NCBI GenBank assembly: GCA_004762125.1
Contig: SIHQ01000011.1
Coordinates: 62,001-126,000, forward strand
Source: Oceanospirillales bacterium
GTDB taxonomy: Bacteria > Pseudomonadota > Gammaproteobacteria > Pseudomonadales > Endozoicomonadaceae
DNA length: 64,000 nt
Direction of reading: 5' to 3'
Positions 46,292 through 57,091 of this stretch are shown one piece after another (positions within the stretch are counted from its first letter, which is position 1; each line of letters starts with the position of its first letter). The position numbers were made by a program, and so were the translations under genes. Below the pieces are notes generated by a model. The model ran no database searches and was not told the origin of the DNA. It saw only the letters and a list, made by a program, of their open reading frames with translations.

Positions 46292-46702
46292 ATGGAGCCC
46301 AACATGCTGGAACCACGTGGCGAACTGATGCTTCGCACACTTGCAATGCCTTCTGACACCAACCCCAATGGGGATATTTTTGGTGGCTGGTTAATGTCCC
46401 AGATGGACATTGCTGGTGGTATTGCTGGTAAGCAACGAAGTTTCAGTCGTGTATCAACGGTCGCGGTTGAATCCATGTCATTTCACCTGCCAGTCAAGGT
46501 GGGTGATGTGGTCTGCTGTTATGCAGAGATGATGCACGTTGGTACGACATCAATGAGAATCAAACTGGAGGTCTGGAACATGAACATGCCATTCAGTCAG
46601 AGCCGTAGCAAGGTCACTGAAGGTATTTTCACCTATGTTGCCATTGACCAAAACGGCAGGCCTATTCCTGTAGATCGAGATAAGAAGAGAGCCATACAAT
46701 GA
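46292..46702 (+). CDS. yciA: Acyl-CoA thioesterase YciA
   Basis: This hot-dog-fold enzyme of 136 residues hydrolyses acyl-CoA. Signature segments are [31 protein letters not shown] (the N and D lines of the active site) and [21 protein letters not shown]. The frame extends to 46202, but ATG 46292 begins the family-typical N-terminus ([12 protein letters not shown]). The stop overlaps the udk start (ATGA), which implies one transcript. The family trims CoA pools and may regulate membrane synthesis. Confidence 0.9.
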   Translation: MEPNMLEPRGELMLRTLAMPSDTNPNGDIFGGWLMSQMDIAGGIAGKQRSFSRVSTVAVESMSFHLPVKVGDVVCCYAEMMHVGTTSMRIKLEVWNMNMPFSQSRSKVTEGIFTYVAIDQNGRPIPVDRDKKRAIQ

Positions 46703-47319
46703 AACAGAAAACGATTCTGGTCGGCATTGCCGGTGCCTCTGCTTCCGGAAAAAGTTTGCTGGCCAACACTCTGGTAGAAGAGCTTCAATCCGAACATGTT
46801 TGCGTTATATCTGAAGATTCCTATTACCGCGATCAGTCTCATATGTCTATGGTAGAACGGGTTCGTACCAACTACGATCACCCGGACTCCATGGATCATG
46901 ACCTCATGCTTGAGCATATGAATATGCTGAAAGAAGGTCAGGCCGTTAACGTACCGCTTTACGATTATACTGCGCACAACCGTAAAGAAGAGTGTCGACA
47001 TGTCCTGCCTGCACGAGTGATCCTGATTGAAGGCATTCTGCTGTTTACCCGTCCTGAAGTCCGTCAAGCGTTCGACCTGCGTTTCTACATGGACACACCG
47101 TTGGATATATGCCTGATAAGACGAATGAAGCGTGACATTGTCGAGCGTGGTCGTGACGTAGATTCTGTTATCAAGCAGTATCTGGAAACCGTTCGCCCCA
47201 TGTTCCTTCAATTTATCGAGCCGGCCCGTCAACACGCTGATTTGATCATCCCTCACGGTGGCAAAAACCGTATTGCTATTGACCTGATCAAGACCAAAAT
47301 TCAAGATCTTATAGGTTAA
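46699..47319 (+). CDS. udk: Uridine kinase Udk
   Basis: This salvage enzyme phosphorylates uridine and cytidine. The P-loop is GASASGKS (residues 12-19); [26 protein letters not shown] and [11 protein letters not shown] are the characteristic substrate loops; [14 protein letters not shown] and the lid with [13 protein letters not shown] follow. Length 206 residues is normal. It overlaps yciA by four bases. A hairpin (GCCTCCTCTG.../CAGAGGC at 47330-47360) follows but has no immediate T run. Confidence 0.95.
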   Translation: MKQKTILVGIAGASASGKSLLANTLVEELQSEHVCVISEDSYYRDQSHMSMVERVRTNYDHPDSMDHDLMLEHMNMLKEGQAVNVPLYDYTAHNRKEECRHVLPARVILIEGILLFTRPEVRQAFDLRFYMDTPLDICLIRRMKRDIVERGRDVDSVIKQYLETVRPMFLQFIEPARQHADLIIPHGGKNRIAIDLIKTKIQDLIG

Positions 47320-47738
47320 CCTGTTTACCGCCTCCTCTGTCTGCTTACGGCAGCAGAGGCTCATCTTTACTTTTTCTACTCCTCTGATTTTTCAGTTATT
47401 CAACTAAACACACCTGCCTTCAGACTTAATTCAACATCTTCAGCTAACATCCAAGTCCTTCACTGATAATGGAACAAACTGGCAGCATAAACCTCTTTAG
47501 AGGAGATACAGTACAGGGTTCTCAGCTTGGCTCGTAATAGTCACTGGTTCTGGTAAAATAAAAACTTTCTAATTTATCTCTTTCTTGTTTAAGATAGTGC
47601 CGTATAAGCGTTGCAAACGAACGCACTTTCATTGCTTTTGATTTAGTGTTTTTGAAAGTCCACCCAAAACCACCTTATACACTCCAAACCAATCATTTTT
47701 CTTAATCACAGACCAACAGAAAGTCTTACGGGAAAATT
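47320..47738. other. udk-guaC intergenic region
   Basis: About 420 bases without a gene contain the udk 3' hairpin (47330-47360) and an AT-rich guaC promoter region. I see no clear riboswitch or operator. Confidence 0.45.
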
Positions 47739-48776
47739 ATGCGTGTTGAAGCTGATATCAAGCTGGGCTTTAAAGATGTTCTGTTCAGACCCAAGCGTTC
47801 AACCCTGAAGAGCCGTTCCCAGGTCAGCCTGGAACGTACCTTCAAATTTATTCATACCGACCAGGAATGGACCGGTGTTCCTGTCATTGCTGCCAACATG
47901 GATACTGTTGGCACTTTTGAAATAGCTCTGGCTCTTGCTGAACAAAAAATGCTGACAGCTGTTCACAAGCATTACAGCGTTGATGAATGGCAGGCATTCC
48001 TGAGTAGCGCTCCTGAAGGCATTGAAAACCACGTACTGGTCAGCAGCGGTACCTCTGCCAATGATTTCATCAAACTGGGTGACATTTTGGCACTCAATGA
48101 CAAGCTGCGCTTTATCTGCATCGATGTGGCTAACGGTTATTCTGAGCATTTTGTTGATTTCGTAGTAAAAGTTCGAGCAGCCCATCCAGATAAGATCATA
48201 GTTGCTGGTAATGTGGTTACAGGCGAGATGGTTGAAGAACTGATCCTAAAAGGCGCTGATATCGTTAAAGTGGGCATTGGCCCGGGTTCTGTTTGCACTA
48301 CTCGTATTAAAACCGGTGTTGGCTATCCTCAACTGTCCGCCACTATCGAGTGCGCTGACGCTGCTCATGGTGTAGGCGGGCAAATTATTTCCGATGGCGG
48401 CTGCTCCTGTGCAGGTGACGTATCCAAAGCCTTCGGTGGTGGTGCTGACTTCGTTATGCTTGGTGGCATGTTTGCTGGTCACGATGAATCCGGCGGCAAA
48501 CTCGTTGAGGAAGACGGTAAACAGTTCAAACTGTTTTACGGAATGAGTTCACAAACGGCTATGGACAAGCATTCCGGTGGCGTTGCCAACTACAGAGCTT
48601 CGGAAGGTAAAACAGTTAAGGTTCCTTATCGCGGACCTGTTATTGAAACCGTTCAGGATATTCTGGGTGGTGTACGTTCGACATGTACCTACGTGGGTGC
48701 TGCAACCTTGAAAGAATTAAGTAAACGTACAACCTTTATTCGGGTTTTGGAGCAGGAAAACCGCTTCTTTAATTAA
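47739..48776 (+). CDS. guaC: GMP reductase GuaC
   Basis: This enzyme deaminates GMP to IMP with NADPH in purine salvage. The catalytic cysteine is 186 in [20 protein letters not shown], and [31 protein letters not shown] is the substrate loop shared with IMP dehydrogenase. The length of 345 residues, with no CBS domain, separates it from GuaB. It starts with [21 protein letters not shown], typical. Its 3' end is repeated in degenerate form at 50478-50563, showing that the region downstream was duplicated. Confidence 0.96.
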   Translation: MRVEADIKLGFKDVLFRPKRSTLKSRSQVSLERTFKFIHTDQEWTGVPVIAANMDTVGTFEIALALAEQKMLTAVHKHYSVDEWQAFLSSAPEGIENHVLVSSGTSANDFIKLGDILALNDKLRFICIDVANGYSEHFVDFVVKVRAAHPDKIIVAGNVVTGEMVEELILKGADIVKVGIGPGSVCTTRIKTGVGYPQLSATIECADAAHGVGGQIISDGGCSCAGDVSKAFGGGADFVMLGGMFAGHDESGGKLVEEDGKQFKLFYGMSSQTAMDKHSGGVANYRASEGKTVKVPYRGPVIETVQDILGGVRSTCTYVGAATLKELSKRTTFIRVLEQENRFFN

Positions 48777-48891
48777 TTTTTCCACCTCATGCAGCTATCA
48801 CTATTCTGATCTGATAGCTGTATCACTCATTTCCAGCATTATTTATGATTACTCATTCCACACGATAAATAAGCAACTACACTCCTACTTC

Positions 48892-50400
48892 GTGATTTTA
48901 CACTTGGACACTTCCGTCGTGTTGCTTAAAAGTCATCGTAGCGTCTTTCTTCAATTAGTATTCATCAGCCTTCTTCTGCTACATCCAAGAGTTTCCGTTT
49001 CCAGCGACTGGGAATACCATTACTCGTGCGACCTGAGCCCTTTTTTGAAGGGCAATGGAAAACTAGCGACAGATTCAGGGTATCAATATTTTCTTTATAT
49101 TGAACATTGCAAAAGAAAGAAAGACAAAGACAAAGACAAAGAAGAGACGCAAGTTCGTAACCGATATCCACATGCAGCCCCACAAGAAGATACTGCAATT
49201 CAGATTGAGCTTGAGGTCGATCCTGACACAGACACAGAAGGCACAAATATAATAATCACTAATTCCTATTTAACAACAGGAGGTGTAGGCAATGCAGTCA
49301 GCCTTATTGCCGCAATCGATTTCAATAAAAATAGGCTAGCGATTCAACAACGCTGCTTACCTACTCATGCCAGAGAAAAATCAGTAACGAACTCTCTGGA
49401 AGGCTTTCGTTCAGGCAAAACATTTACTTTAACACCCGATGGCAGCCCTATTTATTACACGACACCTGCTATTCAACTCAATACTGACCGATTGTCTCGA
49501 CTTAAAGAACTTATCGATAAGCTTTACAAGATAGCATCGGACTTCGATGAAGAAGCCGAGATTCCTACGACCATCCGAAAACTTTGGCTTATAGTGAGTG
49601 AGTATTATCAACACATCGCCGCTTTTTCACCACTTGGAGCACTGGCTTTATCACTATTTTCCAGCGCCTACGCCGAGGCTGTTGCCCTGAGTGTCATTAC
49701 TTATGAAGAGTCACCAACAGCTAACTTTACGGGTTGCCGTGTGTTTATACTGATCAACACAGACGAACTCATTAGAGACATGTACCGACAGAATATCCTG
49801 ATATTCGATCCCGACAACGGCATAGATCGTCTCACCAGTGCCAATACTGTCAATGAAATTGCAAACGCTATCAACACAGAACATTTCTCTCGCACCTTTC
49901 AAACCACCGGTGAACTGATTCGATTTGCCGACGAAGCCGAACGATGCCAGTGCCCATACTGTGCCAACATAGATCGACGAGCAGCAGGTGAGTTTGGCGG
50001 CTGCCTGGTTGATGGACTGATACTTTTGGACGTACTTCTCTCAAATGTTCTTGGCAATGTTCATAACAGGTTGGATCTACCACCAGGCAATATTTCAGAA
50101 ATTGAAATCTATGCCACCAATATTTCTACTCCTGACATAAGCAACACTATCTTGAAAGAGAGACTTTACAATTTTGCCAATTTTTCGTCTTTTGATAACA
50201 CCAATGATGAACTGTTCGGCATTCCCTCTCACTGCCAGTGCCAGTCATGCCCCCCAACGCCCACGGCCCTCTCTAATTATTATGCGATTGCCGCACTTAT
50301 CGGAACTAATGTCGCTGTGTTCATAACAGGTACTATCATACCTATGCTTTGTTGCTCACTCTGTAAAACAACCTATAGGCGTATAAACCAACACCACTGA
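48892..50400 (+). CDS. Cysteine-rich exported protein of unknown function, copy A
   Basis: This 502-residue protein has an N-terminal signal or anchor (FLQLVFISLLLLHPRVSVSS) and a C-terminal membrane segment (YYAIAALIGTNVAVFITGTIIPMLCC) with a basic tail. No family is recognised. Cysteine pairs of the form CxCxxC occur twice (CQCPYC and CQCQSC), like small metal-binding or disulfide units, and FTGCRVFI precedes the first. The second gene at 50685 has the same order (YNLTGCHLHV, CRCPDC, CGCTLC, LYKVASDF versus LYKIASDF), so the two are tandem paralogues. The GTG 48892 start is tentative. It follows guaC by 115 bases. Confidence 0.7.
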   Translation: MILHLDTSVVLLKSHRSVFLQLVFISLLLLHPRVSVSSDWEYHYSCDLSPFLKGNGKLATDSGYQYFLYIEHCKRKKDKDKDKEETQVRNRYPHAAPQEDTAIQIELEVDPDTDTEGTNIIITNSYLTTGGVGNAVSLIAAIDFNKNRLAIQQRCLPTHAREKSVTNSLEGFRSGKTFTLTPDGSPIYYTTPAIQLNTDRLSRLKELIDKLYKIASDFDEEAEIPTTIRKLWLIVSEYYQHIAAFSPLGALALSLFSSAYAEAVALSVITYEESPTANFTGCRVFILINTDELIRDMYRQNILIFDPDNGIDRLTSANTVNEIANAINTEHFSRTFQTTGELIRFADEAERCQCPYCANIDRRAAGEFGGCLVDGLILLDVLLSNVLGNVHNRLDLPPGNISEIEIYATNISTPDISNTILKERLYNFANFSSFDNTNDELFGIPSHCQCQSCPPTPTALSNYYAIAALIGTNVAVFITGTIIPMLCCSLCKTTYRRINQHH

Positions 50401-50477
50401 TAGAAAAATTGTTGCGAGAACCTAGCCATTGCAATGGCTCAGAATGTACTGTTAGGAACGCGCTTTATCCTCAGCCA

Positions 50478-50563
50478 TACAGTGCACAGGCACCCTGAAA
50501 GAGCTGAGCAAGTGTACACCCTTTATTAGGGTTCAAGAGCAGGAAAACCGCATTTATTCATAA
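50478..50563 (+). pseudogene. Degenerate copy of the guaC 3' end
   Basis: This stretch encodes TLKELSKCTPFIRVQEQENR before a stop, against the guaC end [21 protein letters not shown]. The match lies in the right frame with scattered substitutions and a small deletion just upstream. It is not expressed as a gene. It shows that the unit [guaC 3' end + exported protein] was tandemly duplicated. Confidence 0.85.
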
Positions 50564-50684
50564 TTCCTAAAACTGTGCCAGTAGACAGAACTCTTCCTTC
50601 TACCGACTATCTGGCTAAAATAAAAATACTGTCTACATTTTCAAGTTACTCATCAGCGTTTCAACATAATTTTGAGTGACAATA

Positions 50685-52208
50685 ATGAAGCCGGAAACTC
50701 CATTACTACCAGCAACCGTTTTAAAATCTTTCTTACTGAGCAGTTTGCTTTGCCTCATCACATTATTTAGTCAGCCACCTGAAGCCATCGCAGCTGATGA
50801 ATACTTGAATATACAAGATGAACTGGATGGGTATAGCCTCAAAAAAACGAGTCGTTTTAAGGCCATCATATGTCGGCCCGAATCTGCCCAGACATTGAAC
50901 CGTGGACTCTGTTCGGCATTAAGCGTTGCTACCTCTCCGGCCGACAGCCCGTCGAACTACGCACAAGACTCTCCTTCCCAGTCACATCATTCACAAGAAG
51001 ACCATGGAACTCACTCTCAACAAGCAGTTAGTTTGACGCAGGTTGCAGTAAATATCCCCAATTCCGCAGCTCAAATTCCAGTCGACACTATTGTTATGGT
51101 CTTTACCGCACCACATGAACAAACTCATATGGGCTGGGAAGCTATTGCACTCTATGACCCAACTGCAAACGAAATAGTTCATGTAACAAATGATGTCAAT
51201 GAACATCAAAGTGCAACCATAGATCTCATGACAGAAAATCATGATGTCTTAGGGTCTGCTGCTCTTATAGGAGGTGATGGCGGAATGTATTTCCCATTAT
51301 TCACCTCTTCACAGTTAGAACAGATGCAATTTAAAGATAGTGCAAACACATTATATAAGGTAGCAAGTGACTTTACAGACGCGTACCGTAAAATGACTCG
51401 TGAAGGTCAATCAAGAGTCAACTCTGTAATCACAGCCAAAATACCATTGATACAGCATTACTGGGATACAGCATTACTGGGTCTAAGTATAATTAAAAAA
51501 CGCTGGCCAGTGATTACATCCGTGGCTCTAATACCCTGGACGCTTACCGGCTTGGTCGAATATTTATATAAACAACAACTTACTGACTACATATTGGAAT
51601 ATGAACCTCAGCCCGCTTACAACCTTACCGGCTGCCACCTCCACGTAGAGGTGTTGACACAAGAACTTTACACCGATTTAAAAAACAATCAGATCACTCC
51701 GATTATCTACGATGCTACAGAGCCTGTTGAGACAATTATTTCACACCTCGATAACATAACCAGTACAAAATTCAGAACCTACGGCTCATTTGTTGAATTT
51801 CTAACCAGCTCGGTAAATTGTCGCTGCCCGGACTGCCCTGGCGATGCGACGAACAGTCAAACAGATTTAGCGGGCTGTGATGTTTTTGTCCAAACACAAA
51901 CCGATGTTCTCTCCAACGACATAAAGACACAGAGAAATTATCAATATAATTCAGCTTTAAACCAAAACACGAGAATTGAAGGAACATTACTTTTTACTGA
52001 AGGTGAAGAAAAAGATTCGCCCAACAGCAACCGTGTCTGTGGCTGTACCCTGTGCTCACCCATCGCAACGCAAGCGAGCCAAAATAGTGTTGAAGGTATA
52101 CTGTTCACAGTTCATGCCGGGCATACTGCTTTTTGGGTGGCCGCTATATCTGGCGGTATCTTACTCTACAAATACTGCTGGCTGTCTCGTCATCAGAAGG
52201 CAGACTGA
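50685..52208 (+). CDS. Cysteine-rich exported protein of unknown function, copy B
   Basis: This 507-residue paralogue of the protein at 48892 has a signal peptide (LKSFLLSSLLCLITLFSQPPEAIAA) and a C-terminal membrane segment (TAFWVAAISGGILLYKYCWL) with a short basic end. It shares LYKVASDF, a central hydrophobic stretch, TGC and the CxCxxC units (CRCPDC, CGCTLC). It carries an extra acidic/His/Ser-rich stretch (about 95-115) absent from copy A. The frame could open at GTG 50676; ATG 50685 is preferred. Its last 16 bases overlap the convergent pflA gene. The two copies differ a lot, so the duplication is old or selection fast. Confidence 0.72.
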   Translation: MKPETPLLPATVLKSFLLSSLLCLITLFSQPPEAIAADEYLNIQDELDGYSLKKTSRFKAIICRPESAQTLNRGLCSALSVATSPADSPSNYAQDSPSQSHHSQEDHGTHSQQAVSLTQVAVNIPNSAAQIPVDTIVMVFTAPHEQTHMGWEAIALYDPTANEIVHVTNDVNEHQSATIDLMTENHDVLGSAALIGGDGGMYFPLFTSSQLEQMQFKDSANTLYKVASDFTDAYRKMTREGQSRVNSVITAKIPLIQHYWDTALLGLSIIKKRWPVITSVALIPWTLTGLVEYLYKQQLTDYILEYEPQPAYNLTGCHLHVEVLTQELYTDLKNNQITPIIYDATEPVETIISHLDNITSTKFRTYGSFVEFLTSSVNCRCPDCPGDATNSQTDLAGCDVFVQTQTDVLSNDIKTQRNYQYNSALNQNTRIEGTLLFTEGEEKDSPNSNRVCGCTLCSPIATQASQNSVEGILFTVHAGHTAFWVAAISGGILLYKYCWLSRHQKAD

Positions 52209-52927
52209 ACGCCGACATTCATAAATTTTTGCTGGATCGCTTCCAGTTGCTCTTGCGTCGGCGGTGTCACCTTTTCCAACTCGTACGTGTCATTCAGCAG
52301 ATCCCATTTATGCACACCCAGACTGTGATAAGGGAGAATTTCCACTTTCTCAACATTCTTCATGGGCGCAATAAATTCAGCCAACATACGAGCGTACTCA
52401 GGGTTAATGGTATAGCCATCAACAATCACATATCGAATCCAGACAGGTTTATTGATTTCATTCAGATAACGAGCAAAACGCTGAGTATGGCTTCCCGTCA
52501 CATAGGTGAGTTTTTTATGCATTTCCTCATCCATGTGTTTTATGTCCAGCAGAACCAGATCTGTCTGCTCCAGTAACTGAACCACATCGTCGTTAATCTG
52601 CTTAGCAAAACCATTGGTGTCCAGACAGGTATGAATACCTTCCTTACGACACTCGGTAAACAAATCTTTAACGAATTCAGACTGCAGTAATGGCTCGCCA
52701 CCCGTCACAGTGATACCACCGGATAGATAATTCTTAACCTTTTTTATTTCGTTAAAAACTTCCCTATGGCTTTTAACCTCTCCACCTTCTTTCAAATCCC
52801 AGGTATCCCGGTTGTGGCAATAACGACAGCGCATCAGACAGCCCTGCATAAATATTACATAGCGAATACCGGGACCATCTACTGTGCCAAAAGAGTCAAG
52901 GGAATGAACGCGGCCAAGGGACATCAA
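52193..52927 (-). CDS. pflA: Pyruvate formate-lyase activating enzyme PflA
   Basis: This radical-SAM enzyme creates the glycyl radical on PflB. The iron-sulfur cluster motif is CLMRCRYC (CxxxCxxC, near residue 30), followed by GGITVTGGEPLLQ (SAM-binding) and LLDIKHMDEEMHKKLT. Length 244 residues is typical. It lies 100 bases downstream of pflB on the same strand with a strong hairpin terminator between them, so it is probably expressed at lower level. Works in anaerobic pyruvate metabolism. Convergent 16-base overlap with the exported protein gene. Confidence 0.95.
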   Translation of the reverse strand: MMSLGRVHSLDSFGTVDGPGIRYVIFMQGCLMRCRYCHNRDTWDLKEGGEVKSHREVFNEIKKVKNYLSGGITVTGGEPLLQSEFVKDLFTECRKEGIHTCLDTNGFAKQINDDVVQLLEQTDLVLLDIKHMDEEMHKKLTYVTGSHTQRFARYLNEINKPVWIRYVIVDGYTINPEYARMLAEFIAPMKNVEKVEILPYHSLGVHKWDLLNDTYELEKVTPPTQEQLEAIQQKFMNVGVQSAF

Positions 52928-52978
52928 GGAAACCTCAGATTAAAAGTGAACTACCTGCGAAAAACAGATTTTCTTCTA

Positions 52979-53005
52979 TGAAAAAGGCCGGCAAAAACCG
53001 GCCTT
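52979..53005 (-). terminator. Terminator between pflB and pflA
   Basis: Perfect eight-bp arms AAGGCCGG (52984-52991) and CCGGCCTT (52998-53005) with a six-base loop give five T in the minus direction. It lies 23 bases after the pflB stop. Confidence 0.85.
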
Positions 53006-53027
53006 CTCTTACCCTTTACAAATCAGC

Positions 53028-55310
53028 TTACATGCTGGCTGTAAAGGTACGGGCAATGACATCACGTTGCTGCTCTTGCGTCAGAGAGTTGAAGCGTACT
53101 GCATAGCCGGATACACGGATAGTCAGGGAAGGATACTTCTCTGGGTTCTCTACCGCATCTTCCAGCATTTCACGGTTCAGTACGTTCACGTTCAGATGCT
53201 GACCACCTTCACGCTCAACTTCATGATGGAAGTAACCATCCATCAATCCGACCAGGTTCTTACGACGTCCGTCTTCATCCTTACCCAGCGCCTTAGGCAC
53301 GATAGAGAAGGTATAGGAAATACCGTCTTTTGCGTAAGCAAACGGTAGTTTTGCAACGGAACTCAGAGAGGCAATAGCACCACTGGTGTCACGACCGTGC
53401 ATTGGGTTAGCACCCGGGCCAAATGGCTGACCTGCACGACGACCGTCTGGAGTATTACCGGTTTTCTTACCGTACACAACGTTTGATGTGATGGTCAGAA
53501 TAGACTGGGTTGGCGTCGCATTACGGTATGTTCTGTTAGAAGCCACTTTCTTCATGAAGGACTCGACCAGTTCACAGGCAATGACATCAACACGTTCTTC
53601 GTTGTTACCGAACTTCGGGTAATCACCTTCGATCTCGAAATCAGTAGCAATGCCGTCTTCATCACGTACCGGTCTAACCTTGGCGTACTTGATAGCAGCC
53701 AGAGAGTCAGCAGCAACAGACAGACCTGCAATACCACAAGCCATGGTTCGCATTACATCACGATCGTGCAGCGCCATCTGGGCTGCTTCGTAAGAATACT
53801 TGTCATGCATGTAGTGAATGCTGTTCAGAGCAGTCACGTACTGGACAGCCAGCCAATCCATCAACTTGTCGAAACGACCGTAAACAGTATCGAAATCCAG
53901 TACTTCATCAGTAATCGGTGCTTCTTTAGGAGCAATCTGGATTTTCAGTTTCTCGTCAACACCACCGTTTATGGCGTATAACAGAGTCTTGGCCAGATTG
54001 GCACGAGCACCGAAGAACTGCATCTGCTTACCAATCACCATCGGTGATACACAGCAAGCAATGGCGTAATCATCGTTGTCCATATCCGTACGCATCAGAT
54101 CATCGTTTTCGTACTGGATAGAGCTAGTGTCGATGGATACCTTGGCACAGTATTCCTTAAAACCCTGTGGCAGGGATTCAGACCAGAGTACGGTGATGTT
54201 CGGCTCAGGGGATGGACCCATAGTGTAGAGCGTATGCAGGAAGCGGAAACTGGTCTTGGTAACCAGTGTTCGGCCGTCCATACTCATGCCACCAATGGAC
54301 TCTGTTGCCCAGATAGGATCGCCAGAGAAAAGGTCATCATACTCCGGAGTACGCAGGAAACGAACCATACGCAGCTTCATCACGAAATGATCAATCATTT
54401 CCTGAGCGCCGGATTCAGTAATCTTGCCTCCATCAATATCACGCTGGATATAAGCATCCAGAAAAGAAGCAGTACGGCCTAGGGACATGGCAGCACCATT
54501 CTGTGACTTAACGGCAGCCAGATAACCGAAGTAAGTCCACTGAACCGCTTCTTGTGCAGACGTTGCAGGCTTGCTGATGTCACAACCGTACTTACCGGCC
54601 ATCTCTTTCATCTGCATCAGAGCACGGATCTGCTCCATGATTTCTTCACGCAGCTGAATGGTCTGTTCCAGGTTTTCACCAGACTCGAATACAGAGTCCA
54701 GACTGGCATGCTGGCCTTTCTTGTCAACCAGAAGGCGGTCAATACCGTACAGAGCAATACGACGGTAGTCGCCAATGATTCGACCACGACCGTATGCGTC
54801 AGGTAAACCAGTGATAACACCAGACTTACGACAGGCACGGATAGACGGAGTGTATACGTCAAAAACGCCAGCATTGTGGGTCTTGCGGTAGTCGGTAAAG
54901 ATCTTATTGACCATAGGGTCAAGCTCTTTGCCGTAAACCTTGCAAGAGGTCTCCACCATGCGGATACCACCATTAGCAATCAGAGCGCGCTTCAATGGCT
55001 TTTCAGTCTGCAGGCCAACGATCGTTTCCAGATCCTTGTTAATGTATCCCGCGTCATGTGAAGTAATAGTTGAAGGCAGATCGTGATCGAAATCGATGGG
55101 TGCGTGTGTACGATTCTCTTCCTTGATGCCTTCCATAACGTCTGCCCAGAGACGTGTGGTTGCGTCAGTCGCGTCGACTAGGAAGTCATCACCACCCTCA
55201 TAAGGGGTGTAGTTTTTCTGAATAAAGTCGCGAACATTAATGTTTTCGACCCATTCACCCTGAGCAAAACCTTCCCATCCAGCAGGAAGTTCGTTAACTG
55301 GAGTGCTCAT
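53028..55310 (-). CDS. pflB: Formate C-acetyltransferase (pyruvate formate-lyase) PflB
   Basis: This glycyl-radical enzyme converts pyruvate and CoA to acetyl-CoA and formate without oxygen. The tandem catalytic cysteines are C419-C420 in [14 protein letters not shown], and the radical glycine is about G735 in [12 protein letters not shown] near the C-terminus. The protein is 760 residues and close to the E. coli enzyme along its whole length. The frame extends to 55349, but ATG 55310 follows GGAG at nine bases and starts [16 protein letters not shown], so I choose it. An FNR-like site (55413) fits anaerobic induction. Confidence 0.97.
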   Translation of the reverse strand: MSTPVNELPAGWEGFAQGEWVENINVRDFIQKNYTPYEGGDDFLVDATDATTRLWADVMEGIKEENRTHAPIDFDHDLPSTITSHDAGYINKDLETIVGLQTEKPLKRALIANGGIRMVETSCKVYGKELDPMVNKIFTDYRKTHNAGVFDVYTPSIRACRKSGVITGLPDAYGRGRIIGDYRRIALYGIDRLLVDKKGQHASLDSVFESGENLEQTIQLREEIMEQIRALMQMKEMAGKYGCDISKPATSAQEAVQWTYFGYLAAVKSQNGAAMSLGRTASFLDAYIQRDIDGGKITESGAQEMIDHFVMKLRMVRFLRTPEYDDLFSGDPIWATESIGGMSMDGRTLVTKTSFRFLHTLYTMGPSPEPNITVLWSESLPQGFKEYCAKVSIDTSSIQYENDDLMRTDMDNDDYAIACCVSPMVIGKQMQFFGARANLAKTLLYAINGGVDEKLKIQIAPKEAPITDEVLDFDTVYGRFDKLMDWLAVQYVTALNSIHYMHDKYSYEAAQMALHDRDVMRTMACGIAGLSVAADSLAAIKYAKVRPVRDEDGIATDFEIEGDYPKFGNNEERVDVIACELVESFMKKVASNRTYRNATPTQSILTITSNVVYGKKTGNTPDGRRAGQPFGPGANPMHGRDTSGAIASLSSVAKLPFAYAKDGISYTFSIVPKALGKDEDGRRKNLVGLMDGYFHHEVEREGGQHLNVNVLNREMLEDAVENPEKYPSLTIRVSGYAVRFNSLTQEQQRDVIARTFTASM

Positions 55311-56009
55311 CTGAAGAAGCTCCTCATGTTTGAAAGACTGTTGAAGCACTAATCACTCAACCTGTCAGCGCTTAAATAATGCCTGACTATCAGAAAGGAA
55401 TATTATGTCAATTTGAGTCATGTCAAAAAATAAACAGTATAGATGTGACACAATAATTTGTATCAATGATCTGCCTATTTAACCTGACCCTTCCCTCTCC
55501 ATTGGTTTTCAGTGGACTTCGAATAATTAAAAAATATCTTAAGTTTACTGTTAAGCCTATCGTGAGCAATACCTATAACATAGTTGATTCAGAAAAGGCT
55601 GCAGACCGTATATAAAAAGACGTCAGAAGACTTACAGTACAACAGCTTCAATCATATTCAACCATTCCGTAACAACGAGCAACATCACTTCCACGCATTA
55701 ATAAATCGAGTTACTTCTATAACAACTAAACACGTATTTTTAATAACTTATCAACATTAAAACCAAGCATAATATTTATAGTTATTAACAATCTGCTTAC
55801 ATTCAAAAATAGTATTGATTCGTTCTCCACGTATTTTTTCAATCACTGCTATTCTTGCCTCGCATTAATTTCTAATATTTTAAGTCATTGGATACTTAGC
55901 TTTTATTTAAGTACTGTTACTTATTCAGGCATTATTTTTAATTTAATAACATCACTCCATAAATAATTAATTTAACTAATTACGGATTGAGTCTCCTTTG
56001 GAGAAACAA
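55311..56009. other. AT-rich region between pflB and a small ORF
   Basis: About 700 bases, very AT-rich, hold the pflB promoter and no further recognised gene. The only site I can suggest is the FNR-like element at 55413-55426. Confidence 0.4.
55413..55426 (-). promoter_or_regulatory. Possible FNR/Anr site upstream of pflB
   Basis: On the minus strand the sequence is TTGAC-ATGA-CTCAA, eight of ten matches to the FNR consensus TTGAT-N4-ATCAA. It is about 103 bases before the pflB start. Anaerobic control of pfl by FNR is known in relatives. Confidence 0.35.
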
Positions 56010-56444
56010 ATGAGTAAATATATTTACGCAACCATCTACGAGCAGTTCACCGGACTTAAGCCCCCTGAACCCCAATCAAACAAGCCACGCAGAAAACGAG
56101 GCTATGGCCATCCTTACCGAATGCGTTTGAACATTCAGGACGAAGATCAGCAGGAGCAGGAGCCAAAGATTGAACAAGGTTTGGAATTTGAAGCTGAACT
56201 GGAATCCACACTTGGTGATGACCTCGACAGCCAGGCGCACTTTTTACCGAGCATGACTCTGACCGGTCAGCCAAAGCGAGCTGAGACAAGCCAATATCGC
56301 ACGAAAAATCATTACGCTGCTCGCAGCAATGATCAGCAGCGAACGGTGAACTACCCTCCGATAGCGGTTGAAGAATCCAAGGGGGATAGACAGCCCAAGG
56401 TTATCTACAAAAAGCGTCGTTGCCTGACATCGGCTTCACTTTAA
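56010..56444 (+). CDS. Small hydrophilic protein of unknown function
   Basis: This 144-residue protein is charged and mostly disordered by composition: a basic patch (KPRRKRGYGHPYRMRLN), then an acidic/Gln-rich stretch (EDQQEQEPKIEQGLEFEAELEST), then a basic C-terminus (YKKRRCLTSASL). No family is recognised. ATG 56010 follows GGAG with good spacing; an upstream TTG at 55998 is less likely. It ends close to a terminator shared with mgsA. Confidence 0.6.
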   Translation: MSKYIYATIYEQFTGLKPPEPQSNKPRRKRGYGHPYRMRLNIQDEDQQEQEPKIEQGLEFEAELESTLGDDLDSQAHFLPSMTLTGQPKRAETSQYRTKNHYAARSNDQQRTVNYPPIAVEESKGDRQPKVIYKKRRCLTSASL

Positions 56445-56491
56445 ACGGTTCTCGTAAAGGAAGTAATCTTCTCTGACTTGACTCAGTAATG

Positions 56492-56525
56492 CCGCCATAC
56501 CTTGAACAGGTATGACGGTTTAGAT
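56492..56525. terminator. Terminator between the small ORF and mgsA
   Basis: CCGCCATACCT (56492-56502) and AGGTATGACGG (56508-56518), one mismatch, pair around five bases; TTT follows. It lies between convergent genes. Confidence 0.65.
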
Positions 56526-56533
56526 TTCGATAA

Positions 56534-56992
56534 TCAGAAAGGACGTGTCTTCAAATACTTTTCGTAGTCCGGAATTCTACGCTCATGAATATTCTGCATC
56601 AGAGACGATGAGAACATAAAGTCTGCAGAACTCTGGTTACAGGCCACGGGAATATTCCATACAGCTGCAATTCTGAGCAACGCCTTTACATCAGGATCGT
56701 GGGGCTGAGATTCAAACGGATCCCAAAAGAACACCAGCAGATCCAGTTTGTTTTCCGAAATAAGAGCACCAATCTGCTGATCACCACCCAGAGGGCCACT
56801 AATGAGTTTGGTCAGAGGCAATTTCAGCTCTTTTTCCATCAGGCTACCAGTGGTACCTGTAGCGAACAGGTTATGAACAGCCAGCTCCTCACGATGACGG
56901 AGCGACCACTCCACCAGTTCTCCTTTCTTCTTATCATGTGCTACCAGCGCGATATTTTTCTTCACAGGTACGACATGTGTTTTATATTCCAT
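56534..56992 (-). CDS. mgsA: Methylglyoxal synthase MgsA
   Basis: This enzyme turns dihydroxyacetone phosphate into methylglyoxal and phosphate, a bypass when sugar phosphates accumulate. The active-site segment ISGPLGGDQQIGALI holds the catalytic aspartate; FATGTTGSLMEKEL and FFWDPFESQPHDPDVKALLR are also diagnostic. Length 152 residues is typical. It is monocistronic and separate from oadB. Confidence 0.95.
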   Translation of the reverse strand: MEYKTHVVPVKKNIALVAHDKKKGELVEWSLRHREELAVHNLFATGTTGSLMEKELKLPLTKLISGPLGGDQQIGALISENKLDLLVFFWDPFESQPHDPDVKALLRIAAVWNIPVACNQSSADFMFSSSLMQNIHERRIPDYEKYLKTRPF

Positions 56993-57091
56993 ACGGAAAT
57001 CCAGTTGCGTTGGTTTCAGACATCCGAAAACTAACCTTCAGACACATGTCTGTCAATTGCTGAAGAATGAGTCAGATCAATGAATAAACAG

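Noticed and set aside
46633-47364. Minus-strand frame of 243 residues
   Set aside because: It is antisense to udk, whose motifs are certain.
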